From assembly GCA_934643435.1 (NCBI GenBank), contig CAKUCJ010000044.1, positions 1 through 8,434 on the forward strand: a stretch of 8,434 bases of DNA, in the 5' to 3' direction. Source of the stretch: an uncultured Collinsella sp. GTDB lineage: Bacteria > Actinomycetota > Coriobacteriia > Coriobacteriales > Coriobacteriaceae. Position numbers and translations under genes: made by a program. Below the pieces are notes generated by a model, which was not told the origin of the DNA, ran no database searches, and saw nothing but the letters and a program-made list of their open reading frames with translations. Shown in pieces: positions 1-5,227 of the stretch (its first letter is position 1; every line of letters starts with the position of its first letter).

Positions 1-115
1 GCGTGGCGGCGGCCAGGTCGGCGTCGAGGACCACGAAGTCATCGCGCTCGTTGCCCAGCTCGACAAGCGCCTCGCCGTAGCTTACGCGCGTGGCGACTTT
101 TTTGACCTCTGCCAT
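1..115 (-). CDS. Transketolase, C-terminal subunit (split type), N-terminal fragment only
   Basis: The reading frame begins with ATG at 115-113 and stays open to the window edge, so only about the first 38 residues are visible. They read MAEVKKVATRVSYGEAL and continue to VVLDADLAAAT, which matches the start of the pyrimidine-binding (Pyr) half of a split transketolase. In split enzymes this half joins the N-terminal subunit to make the ThDP-dependent two-carbon transferase of the non-oxidative pentose phosphate pathway in the cytoplasm. Its ATG overlaps the stop codon of the N-terminal-half gene (TAATG, 117-113), which implies translational coupling and 1:1 production. The catalytic Glu and the C-terminal domain lie outside the window. 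The family call rests on the short visible sequence plus the neighbouring partner gene. Confidence 0.85.
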   Translation of the reverse strand, partial: MAEVKKVATRVSYGEALVELGNERDDFVVLDADLAAAT

Positions 116-945
116 TAGAGCTTCTCCCCTGCTGCCGTGAGCTCGGCCATAGCCTGCTCGAACTGCTCGTCATTGGGCGCCTTGCCATGCCAGCCCACCT
201 GATTCTCCATAAAGGAGACGCCCTTGCCCTTCACCGTCTCGGCGATGATGGCCACAGGCGCGCCGCTCACCCTGCGGGCCTCGGCGAAAGCAGTTGCAAC
301 CTGCTCCATGTCGTTGCCGTCGGCCAGCTCGATCACATGCCACTTAAAGGCGCGGAACTTATCTGCGAGCGGCATCGCCGAGTTAACCTCGTCGATCGTT
401 CCGTCAATCTGCAAGCCGTTGTGGTCAACGACCGCCACAAAGTTGTCGAGCGCATGGTTACCGGCGAACATGGCCGCCTCCCACACCTGTCCCTCCTCGC
501 ACTCGCCGTCGCCCAGCAGCGTGTAGACACGGTAGCTGTCGCCCCAGTGCTTGGCGGCAAGCGCCATTCCAACCGCAGCGGAAACGCCCTGGCCGAGCGA
601 TCCGGTGGACATGTCGACGCCCGGGGTGTCGTTCATATTGGGGTGACCCTGCAGACGGCTGCCGATATGACGGAGCGTCTCGAGCTCTTCCTTGTCAAAG
701 AACCCGCGCTCGGCAAGCACGGCGTAGAGGGCGGGGGCGCAGTGGCCCTTGGAAAGCACGAAGCGATCGCGGTCGGCGCGACGCGGATCCGCCGGGTCGA
801 CATCCATCTCCGCAAAGTAGAGATAGGTCATGATGTCGGCAGCACCAAGCGATCCGCCCGGATGTCCCGACTTGGCCGCATGAACCGCCGTCACGACACC
901 CTTCCTGACCTCGTTGGCAACCTTCGCCAGCTCCTGATTGGTCAT
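115..945 (-). CDS. Transketolase, N-terminal (thiamine diphosphate-binding) subunit
   Basis: This 276-residue cytoplasmic protein is the ThDP/Mg-binding half of a split transketolase, which moves two-carbon ketol units between sugar phosphates. Visible motifs are SGHPGG (residues 26-31), SKGH (65-68), QGHP (99-102), a GSLGQG loop (115-120), the ThDP motif beginning GDGE at 145-148 and ending with VVDHN at 172-176, and WHGK (252-255). The length is typical of stand-alone N-terminal subunits; full-length transketolases are about 660 residues. ATG at 945-943 was chosen because it is preceded by a GAGG Shine-Dalgarno sequence at normal distance and gives the usual MTNQEL-type start. An upstream in-frame ATG at 1047 would run through the intercistronic hairpin and into the preceding gene. 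The stop codon overlaps the start of the C-terminal half. Placement in a PTS operon suggests an inducible paralogue for a specific sugar. Confidence 0.95.
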   Translation of the reverse strand: MTNQELAKVANEVRKGVVTAVHAAKSGHPGGSLGAADIMTYLYFAEMDVDPADPRRADRDRFVLSKGHCAPALYAVLAERGFFDKEELETLRHIGSRLQGHPNMNDTPGVDMSTGSLGQGVSAAVGMALAAKHWGDSYRVYTLLGDGECEEGQVWEAAMFAGNHALDNFVAVVDHNGLQIDGTIDEVNSAMPLADKFRAFKWHVIELADGNDMEQVATAFAEARRVSGAPVAIIAETVKGKGVSFMENQVGWHGKAPNDEQFEQAMAELTAAGEKL

Positions 946-966
946 GGGGATTTCCTCTCTTGAGCG

Positions 967-1000
967 CGCCTGCCCGGCATGGACAAATGCCGGGCAGGCG
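967..1000 (-). other. Intercistronic GC-rich hairpin (transaldolase/transketolase gap)
   Basis: Positions 967-980 and 987-1000 form a perfect 14-bp inverted repeat around a 6-nt loop. In transcript direction it begins 9 nt after the transaldolase stop codon. It is followed by CGCTCAAGAGAGG with no T tract, so it is not a classical intrinsic terminator. A role in mRNA 3'-end protection or partial attenuation is an inference. The arm 8-mer GCCCGGCA/TGCCGGGC recurs in the gap on the other side of the transaldolase gene. Confidence 0.75.
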
Positions 1001-1009
1001 AAGCCATCG

Positions 1010-1693
1010 TTACTGGGCGTTGACAACCTTCTGCCAGTCGGCCTCAAAGCTCGCGAGGCCCTGATCGGTCAGCGGATGGTGCAGGCACTTCTTAAGGGCT
1101 GCCATGGGCACGGTCGCGATGTCGGCGCCGAGCAGCGCGGCCTGGGTCACGTGGTTGGGCGTACGAACCGAAGCGGTGATGATCTCGACGGTGTCGTCGA
1201 CGTTCTTGCCCGTCCAGTCGTAGTTCTTAATGCAGGTCACGACGTTGTCGAGCTGCGAGATACCGTCCTCGGCGATGTCGTCGAAACGACCGACAAACGG
1301 GCTGATGTAGCGAGCGCCGGCATTAGCGGCCATAAGGGCCTGCGTCGGCGAGAAGACGAGCGTCATGTTGACGCGCACGCCCGCGTCGGCCAGAGCGCGG
1401 CATGCGGCGAGGCCGGCCTCGCACACGGGAAGCTTGACCACGATGTTGGGGGCGAGGGCGGCAAGGCGCTTGCCCTCCTCGATCATGCCCTCGGCCGTGG
1501 TGGCGGTAGACTCGGCGGAGACGGGCAGGCCCTCGCAGAGCTCGGCGATCTTGAGCATATGCGGCTCGAAGTCGGCGAGCTTGCCGCCGGTCTTGGCGTA
1601 CAGGGACGGGTTGGTGGTAACACCGGCTAGGCAACCCCAGCTCTTGGCCTCGGCAATCTCGTCAAGATTGGCGGTATCGATAAAGAACTTCAT
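1010..1693 (-). CDS. fsa: TalC/FSA-family transaldolase (fructose-6-phosphate aldolase-like)
   Basis: This 227-residue protein has the single-domain (beta/alpha)8 architecture of the short transaldolase/fructose-6-phosphate aldolase family (MipB/TalC/FSA, usually 212-225 residues). It starts MKFFIDTANLDEI, with the conserved Asp at residue 6. GVTTNPSL lies at 24-31 and the Schiff-base lysine is K87 in NIVVKLP, matching K85 of E. coli FsaA. Two discriminating positions read Glu61 (VSAE, Gln59 in FsaA) and Phe133 (SPFVGR, Tyr131 in FsaA). From published work on TalB and FsaA, Glu plus Phe favours true transaldolase (dihydroxyacetone transfer between sugar phosphates) over direct fructose-6-phosphate cleavage. 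ATG at 1693 follows a good AGGAG about 8 nt upstream. With the transketolase genes immediately downstream, it provides a non-oxidative pentose phosphate module. The symbol names the family; activity is inferred. Confidence 0.93.
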   Translation of the reverse strand: MKFFIDTANLDEIAEAKSWGCLAGVTTNPSLYAKTGGKLADFEPHMLKIAELCEGLPVSAESTATTAEGMIEEGKRLAALAPNIVVKLPVCEAGLAACRALADAGVRVNMTLVFSPTQALMAANAGARYISPFVGRFDDIAEDGISQLDNVVTCIKNYDWTGKNVDDTVEIITASVRTPNHVTQAALLGADIATVPMAALKKCLHHPLTDQGLASFEADWQKVVNAQ

Positions 1694-1765
1694 GGTGCAA
1701 ACTCCTAAATATGAAAAGTCAGTAATCCAAGGACAGCGGTTGAATCAACGTCAGCGAGCGGGCAG

Positions 1766-1848
1766 CTGCCGTGGCAAGGTGGCGCGAAAGAGGAGCGAAG
1801 CGTACTTTGGTACGCGAGCGACGGTTTGAGCGCCAGATTGCCCGGCAG
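1766..1848 (-). other. Long interrupted stem-loop (about 83 nt)
   Basis: Three paired blocks of 6, 5 and 6 bp are separated by a one-base bulge at 1772 and a 2x2 internal loop (1778-1779 with 1836-1837). A symmetric 14+14-nt internal region follows, closed by a 6-bp stem (GCGTAC/GTACGC, 1800-1815) with a 4-nt loop. All blocks are perfect Watson-Crick pairs read directly from the sequence. Pairing is equally possible on both strands, so the functional strand is assumed to be the operon strand. Confidence 0.65.
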
Positions 1849-1865
1849 ATGTCCGCGCAGCGTGT

Positions 1866-1901
1866 GCCGGGCCTGTGGCTGGGACATGCCCCAGGCCCGG
1901 C
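1866..1901 (-). other. GC-rich hairpin after the gatZ-like gene
   Basis: GCCGGGCCTG (1866-1875) pairs perfectly with CAGGCCCGGC (1892-1901), and a further GGG/CCC can form in the loop (1881-1883 with 1889-1891). In transcript direction it starts 19 nt after the gatZ-like stop codon and is not followed by a T run. That argues for an intercistronic stabiliser or processing element rather than a terminator. Confidence 0.65.
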
Positions 1902-1920
1902 GTCGCGTAGGAAAAGCTAC

Positions 1921-3195
1921 TTAGTCCTCGAGAGCCTTCTCGATGCGGGTCGTGACGCCCTTAAGGTTCAGTCCCACGACATACTGCTTGATCGGGCGCT
2001 TGATGTGCTCGACCACAAAGCGCTTGCCGTCGATGTCCTGAGCGGCGAGGTTGCGGTAGAGCTTTTCGACCTGCTCCTTGATCTCGGGGTCATTGAACGC
2101 ATAGTGACCGGAAACATCCAGAATCTTCAGGCTGAGCTCGACGTCTGCCAGGATGTCATCAACCTGCAGGTTAACGTCATCGCCGGTCATCCACTTGCGC
2201 CAGCGCTCGGTCTTGATGGCCTTGACCAACAGCGTGTGGTACAGGTCGGAAGGATCGTCGCACAGGCCGTTGTCGACCAGGATCTGCTCGGTAGCGCAGA
2301 GCTTGAGGTAAGCGCGGGTCTCCTCGGTGCCGTACTGAGGGGCGACATTGGAAGCGGTCACGTGTGCTGGGATGTGCTCGAGCAGCGTCGCGTCATCCAG
2401 GTAGTCGGCGTTGTGCTCCTTCAGGCCCACGCCGTAGCGCTTGGCCATGTCGGCGAGCTCGCGGGCGTTCTTAAAGTTGTAATGACCGACCTGCTCGGTC
2501 CAACGGGTGAGCGTACCGGTCTGGCCGACGATAAAGGTGGGCATGGGGCAGCCACGCTTCTCGAGCTCGGGCTGCAGCTGAGAAATGAACTCCTCGTACT
2601 TGTCGGTGGAGGTCAGGCCGCCATTGGTCTCCTCGGTACCGACCTCATAGGCAACCTCGGGCAGGTTATGCTCGCGACGGTACTGCTCAAGGTAGTCGAT
2701 AAGATCGATCGTGCGGCGAAGCACCACGTCGAGCGGGATGACCTTACCGATCTGATAGGGGTCCTTGGTGGGGTCGACCATCAGCAGGTCGAAGCCTGCC
2801 TCCATGTCGGCGACGAAGGACTTGCGGGCGAGCTCCATGGCCTCGTCCTCGGGCAGGTGGGCGTTACGCTCCTCGTCGCGCTGCCACGGACCGCCGTGAT
2901 CGCGGCACAGGTAGTACGGACCGGTGTAACCCACCTCGTCGGCAACCTTCTTGATGTCGGCGGCAAAGCGCGTCTGGTCCCAACCGTTGACGTAGCCGGC
3001 GCCCATCTCGTCCATATCGACCTGGTTGCGGCTGGCGATAAACATGGGCGGGAAATCCTCGTCCTTGGCAAGCTCGAACACGGCCTGAATCAGGTTGGGG
3101 CTCATGGGGCCAATGCCGACCATGGTTGCGTGATCGCCGCTGTCCTGCAGCTTGAGCATGCCCTGAACGGCCTGGCGGATGGTGAGATTGGACAT
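1921..3195 (-). CDS. GatZ/KbaZ-family protein (class II tagatose-bisphosphate aldolase non-catalytic subunit or sugar-phosphate 4-epimerase)
   Basis: This is a 424-residue cytoplasmic protein, similar in length to E. coli GatZ (about 420). Family-like motifs in order are SRNQVD with GAGY (residues 55-68; GatZ has SNQVNQFGGY), DHGGPW (99-104; GatZ DHLGPNCW), GTEETNGG (186-193; GatZ GTEVPVPGG) and KEHNADY (259-265; GatZ EAHSTDY). The comparison is from memory and the rest is divergent. GatZ and KbaZ are known as partners that support the zinc aldolases GatY/KbaY in cleaving tagatose 1,6-bisphosphate. Some family members have been reported to work alone as 4-epimerases on phosphorylated ketohexoses. 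No GatY-like gene is visible here, so a stand-alone epimerase or another rearrangement is a real alternative. ATG at 3195 follows AGGAGAAGGAG. It sits between the PTS permease and the transaldolase gene, so it probably acts on the imported sugar phosphate. Confidence 0.85.
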   Translation of the reverse strand: MSNLTIRQAVQGMLKLQDSGDHATMVGIGPMSPNLIQAVFELAKDEDFPPMFIASRNQVDMDEMGAGYVNGWDQTRFAADIKKVADEVGYTGPYYLCRDHGGPWQRDEERNAHLPEDEAMELARKSFVADMEAGFDLLMVDPTKDPYQIGKVIPLDVVLRRTIDLIDYLEQYRREHNLPEVAYEVGTEETNGGLTSTDKYEEFISQLQPELEKRGCPMPTFIVGQTGTLTRWTEQVGHYNFKNARELADMAKRYGVGLKEHNADYLDDATLLEHIPAHVTASNVAPQYGTEETRAYLKLCATEQILVDNGLCDDPSDLYHTLLVKAIKTERWRKWMTGDDVNLQVDDILADVELSLKILDVSGHYAFNDPEIKEQVEKLYRNLAAQDIDGKRFVVEHIKRPIKQYVVGLNLKGVTTRIEKALED

Positions 3196-3339
3196 TTTGT
3201 TCTCCTTCTCCTAAGGATTTTTGACAAAAGTTCCCTGGGGCCCGGGTTCGAGCCCTTTCAGTGCGGATGGATTTTGTTGTTTAGGGGCGGTTGCGCGGAG
3301 TCAAATCCAGCCCTCCGCGCAACCGGAGTCCTTTAAGGT
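3196..3339 (-). other. Intercistronic region with two hairpins between EIIBC and gatZ-like genes
   Basis: This 144-bp gap contains no gene. In transcript direction a perfect 13-bp stem (3325-3313 with 3300-3288, 12-nt loop) starts 14 nt after the EIIBC stop codon. A second GC-rich stem of 7 pairs including one G-U (3255-3249 with 3244-3238, 4-nt loop) lies closer to the gatZ-like ribosome-binding site. Neither is directly followed by a T run; a TTTT occurs only about 8 nt after the second stem. Differential mRNA stability or partial attenuation between transporter and enzyme genes is plausible but inferred. Confidence 0.6.
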
Positions 3340-4812
3340 TTACTTAGCCTGCTTGTCGAGCTTGGGCTTCATGGCGATCAGGATCGCGGCGGCGACCACG
3401 GAGCCGATCACGATGTCCAGGCAGAACAGCGCGACATTGTTCGTGGCCAGGGCGACGATAAAGCCACCGTGCGGAACGTAGCAGTCGATGCCCTGGAAGG
3501 CGGCAAGCGCCGCGCCCACGGCAGAGCCGATGCAGATGCCGGGCAGGGTGTGGCCAAGATCCTTGACCGCGAAGGGGATAGCGCCCTCGGTAATGCCGAT
3601 GCAGCCCATGAACAGCGCGGAGATGCCCATCTGACGGTCAGCGTCATCGAACTTGTTCTTGGCGATGAGCGCGGCGAGACCACAGGCGATCGGGGGAATG
3701 GCGACGGCGACGCGGAACATACCGTTGGGGCCGTAGATGCCGGAGGCCATGATGGCCATGGTAAAGGTCGAAGCGGTCTTGTTGATGGGGCCACCCATAT
3801 CGAAGGCGGTCATAACACCAATGACCAGGCCCAGGACGACGGCGGAGCCGCCCTGCAGGCTACCGAGCACGCTGGTGAGCCAATCCATCACAAAGCCAAG
3901 CGGCGTGGCCAAGATGTAGATGTAGGCCATGCCCAGGACGAGCGAGGTCAGAATCGGGATGATCAAAATCGGCATGATGGTCTGAATGGTGTTGTTGACC
4001 TTCCAGGTCTTCATCCAGCGGACAAAGTAGCCGCAGATAACCGCCATGATCATGGCACCCAAGAAGCCGGTCGAAACGCTGTTGCCGCTCGGGGTGACGA
4101 CGGCGTTGTTGACCAAGTAGCCCAGGACGAAGCCAGGGGCAAGCGCGGGCTTGCCGGCCATCGAGTAGGAGATGTAAGCCGCAAGCACCGGGATCATCAT
4201 GGAGATGCCGGCCATGCCGATGGTGTTAAGACTCACCATCAGCGGGTTCGTAACCTCCATGCCGTTGGCGCCGGCGGTACCGGATGCCAGCGAGAATGCA
4301 AGGAACACGCCACCGATGACGACGATGGGGATAAAATAGGAAACGCCGGTATTGAATGCATTGAGCAGCGTCTTACCAGGATCGGCAAAGATGGACTGCT
4401 TGGACGCCGGTGTCGGGGCCTGCGGGGCAGCGGAGACGGCCTTCTTCTCTGCCTTGGCCTCGGTCTTGGGCGCGTCAACGGCGCCGCCCGTCGCCTTGAT
4501 GATCTCGACAGCCTGGTCGATGATCTTGACCGGATCGGCAATCACGTCGGAAGTGCCGACCTTCAGGAACTTGCCCTCGGCCATCTTCTGCTCAAAACGA
4601 TCCTCGTTCTCGACACCCACGTCGACGGACTCGAGCACCAGGTCGGCGGAATCCACGTCTTCCTGCGTGAGCTCATTCTCGATGCCCAGACCACCCTGAG
4701 CCTCGACCTTGCACTCGATGCCACGAGCGGCGCATTCATCTTGAATCGCCTTCTGGGCCATATACGTGTGGGCGATTCCCACGGTACAGGCGGCAACGCC
4801 TACGATCTTCAT
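3340..4812 (-). CDS. PTS fructose-family permease, fused EIIB-EIIC
   Basis: This 490-residue integral membrane sugar transporter of the phosphoenolpyruvate phosphotransferase system imports and phosphorylates its substrate. Residues 1-104 are a fructose-type EIIB domain with the phosphocysteine at C9 in AACTVGIAHTYMA. Residues 110-140 are an Ala/Lys/Pro-rich linker. EIIC follows from about 146 with multiple hydrophobic helices, including SYFIPIVVIGGVF (158-170), AFDMGGPINKTAS (336-348), GITEGAIPFA (406-415) and VPHGG (446-450), all typical of the FruA-like EIIC core. No EIIA domain is fused, so phosphate must come from an EIIA encoded elsewhere. ATG at 4812 was chosen because it follows GAGGG and starts directly with the EIIB fold. 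An in-frame ATG at 4914 would add 34 unrelated residues and overlap the predicted promoter. It is the first gene of the operon, divergent from the LacI regulator. The sugar is not determined; fructose-like ketoses or polyols are possible. Confidence 0.93.
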   Translation of the reverse strand: MKIVGVAACTVGIAHTYMAQKAIQDECAARGIECKVEAQGGLGIENELTQEDVDSADLVLESVDVGVENEDRFEQKMAEGKFLKVGTSDVIADPVKIIDQAVEIIKATGGAVDAPKTEAKAEKKAVSAAPQAPTPASKQSIFADPGKTLLNAFNTGVSYFIPIVVIGGVFLAFSLASGTAGANGMEVTNPLMVSLNTIGMAGISMMIPVLAAYISYSMAGKPALAPGFVLGYLVNNAVVTPSGNSVSTGFLGAMIMAVICGYFVRWMKTWKVNNTIQTIMPILIIPILTSLVLGMAYIYILATPLGFVMDWLTSVLGSLQGGSAVVLGLVIGVMTAFDMGGPINKTASTFTMAIMASGIYGPNGMFRVAVAIPPIACGLAALIAKNKFDDADRQMGISALFMGCIGITEGAIPFAVKDLGHTLPGICIGSAVGAALAAFQGIDCYVPHGGFIVALATNNVALFCLDIVIGSVVAAAILIAMKPKLDKQAK

Positions 4813-4912
4813 TGCTTCCCTCTTTTCATAGAGTTGCGTGCGCAAGACACCGTTTGCGGAGGCCTCCGGAGCATCCCCTGCCGTTTGGACTTGCTGTCTT
4901 TTCGACAAGACC

Positions 4913-4942
4913 AATATAGGTGCCCGCTTTTCTTAATGCCAC
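4913..4942 (-). promoter_or_regulatory. Candidate sigma70-type promoter for the PTS operon
   Basis: Read on the minus strand, GTGGCA (4942-4937) and TATATT (4918-4913) are separated by 18 nt. They match the -35 consensus at 4 of 6 positions and the -10 consensus at 5 of 6. Transcription would start near 4905, about 93 nt upstream of the EIIBC start. This is a pattern match only. Confidence 0.4.
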
Positions 4943-4982
4943 CTCATTTCGGTAAACGCGCAGGTCAAAGCGTTGGTTATGC

Positions 4983-5008
4983 TTTTTGGTTATGCGTTTA
5001 ACCAAAAA
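4983..5008. promoter_or_regulatory. LacI-family operator (inverted repeat with central CG)
   Basis: TTTTTGGTTA (4983-4992) and TAACCAAAAA (4999-5008) are perfect inverted repeats around TGCGTT, so the dyad axis falls inside a CG at 4995-4996. An even palindrome with a central CG is the hallmark of operators bound by LacI/GalR regulators whose hinge helix inserts leucine into the minor groove. The adjacent regulator has the matching AQTL hinge sequence. A second TTGGTTATGC half-site lies 13 bp upstream at 4973-4982. The axis lies about 90 bp upstream of the predicted PTS transcription start. Confidence 0.7.
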
Positions 5009-5213
5009 TGAATCCTGCGATTTTACCCTCGATTTAAAAAGTCAAGAAGTATTTGATTTTCTCGGTAGACGGCAGAAGCGCATGCCGGTCACATATTTCG
5101 ACCCCACCCGTACGCCGCATTTGTTGCATACTCGTATGGAAGGAAAAGGTCGCTCACCGAAGCGCACCCCTCACCAAGGCTCAAAGTCATTATGTTGGAA
5201 AATGCTCATCTGT

Positions 5214-5222
5214 CGGAAGGAG
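5214..5222 (+). promoter_or_regulatory. Ribosome-binding site that fixes the LacI start at GTG 5228
   Basis: CGGAAGGAG ends 5 nt before GTG at 5228-5230. The upstream in-frame ATG at 5192 has only a weak AAGG 12-15 nt before it and would add 12 residues absent from typical LacI proteins. The GTG start is therefore preferred. Confidence 0.75.
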
Positions 5223-5227
5223 TCGCT

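Larger units (their letters stand above)
1694..1920 (-). other. 227-bp structured intercistronic region between gatZ-like and transaldolase genes
   Basis: No credible gene is seen here. In transcript direction it holds a 10-bp GC-rich hairpin (1901-1892 with 1875-1866), then a long interrupted stem (1848-1843/1771-1766, 1842-1838/1777-1773, 1835-1830/1785-1780) capped by an inner hairpin (1815-1810/1805-1800). About 45 nt then lead to the transaldolase ribosome-binding site. The arms 1872-1865 and 1847-1840 are also perfectly complementary over 8 bp, so the two hairpins could compete. No T tract follows either stem. It may be a structured leader, a processing site, or a copy of a dispersed palindromic repeat; nothing here distinguishes these. 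Confidence 0.6.
4813..5227. promoter_or_regulatory. Divergent control region between the PTS operon and the LacI regulator
   Basis: This 415-bp stretch has no credible gene. It is more AT-rich in its middle (about 4900-5060) than the flanking genes. It holds the LacI-type operator at 4983-5008, a candidate PTS promoter at 4913-4942, and a roughly 90-nt predicted leader for the PTS mRNA. That leader includes a small hairpin (GTCTT/AAGAC) and a GGAGGCCTCC palindrome at 4858-4867. I could not identify a convincing -35/-10 pair for the LacI gene. Confidence 0.7.

Noticed and set aside
187..963. A 258-codon plus-strand frame opposite the transketolase N-terminal gene
   Set aside because: It is a shadow of a gene with full ThDP motifs; it has no domain of its own.
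3238..3255. A GGGTTCGAGCCC motif resembling a tRNA T-arm, possibly a tRNA remnant or attachment site
   Set aside because: The stem does not fit a 5-bp T-arm with a seven-base loop, and no acceptor, anticodon arm or CCA is found on either strand. It is better explained as a GC hairpin of the minus-strand transcript.
1771..3336. A 521-codon open frame on the plus strand opposite the gatZ-like gene
   Set aside because: It is antisense to a clear family member, its translation shows no recognisable domain, and it runs through the structured gaps. Long antisense frames are expected in GC-rich genes with strong third-position bias.
4813..4914. A 34-residue N-terminal extension of the PTS permease from ATG 4914
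   Set aside because: The extra residues are not part of an EIIB domain, the internal ATG at 4812 has a good ribosome-binding site, and the extension overlaps the candidate promoter.
3469..5001. A 510-codon open frame on the plus strand opposite the PTS permease
   Set aside because: The product is Asp/His/Gly-rich with no domain, it lies opposite a well-supported membrane protein and crosses its promoter region.
5192..5227. A longer LacI protein from ATG 5192
   Set aside because: It has only a weak ribosome-binding site, and the GTG at 5228 has a strong one and gives the normal LacI N-terminus.
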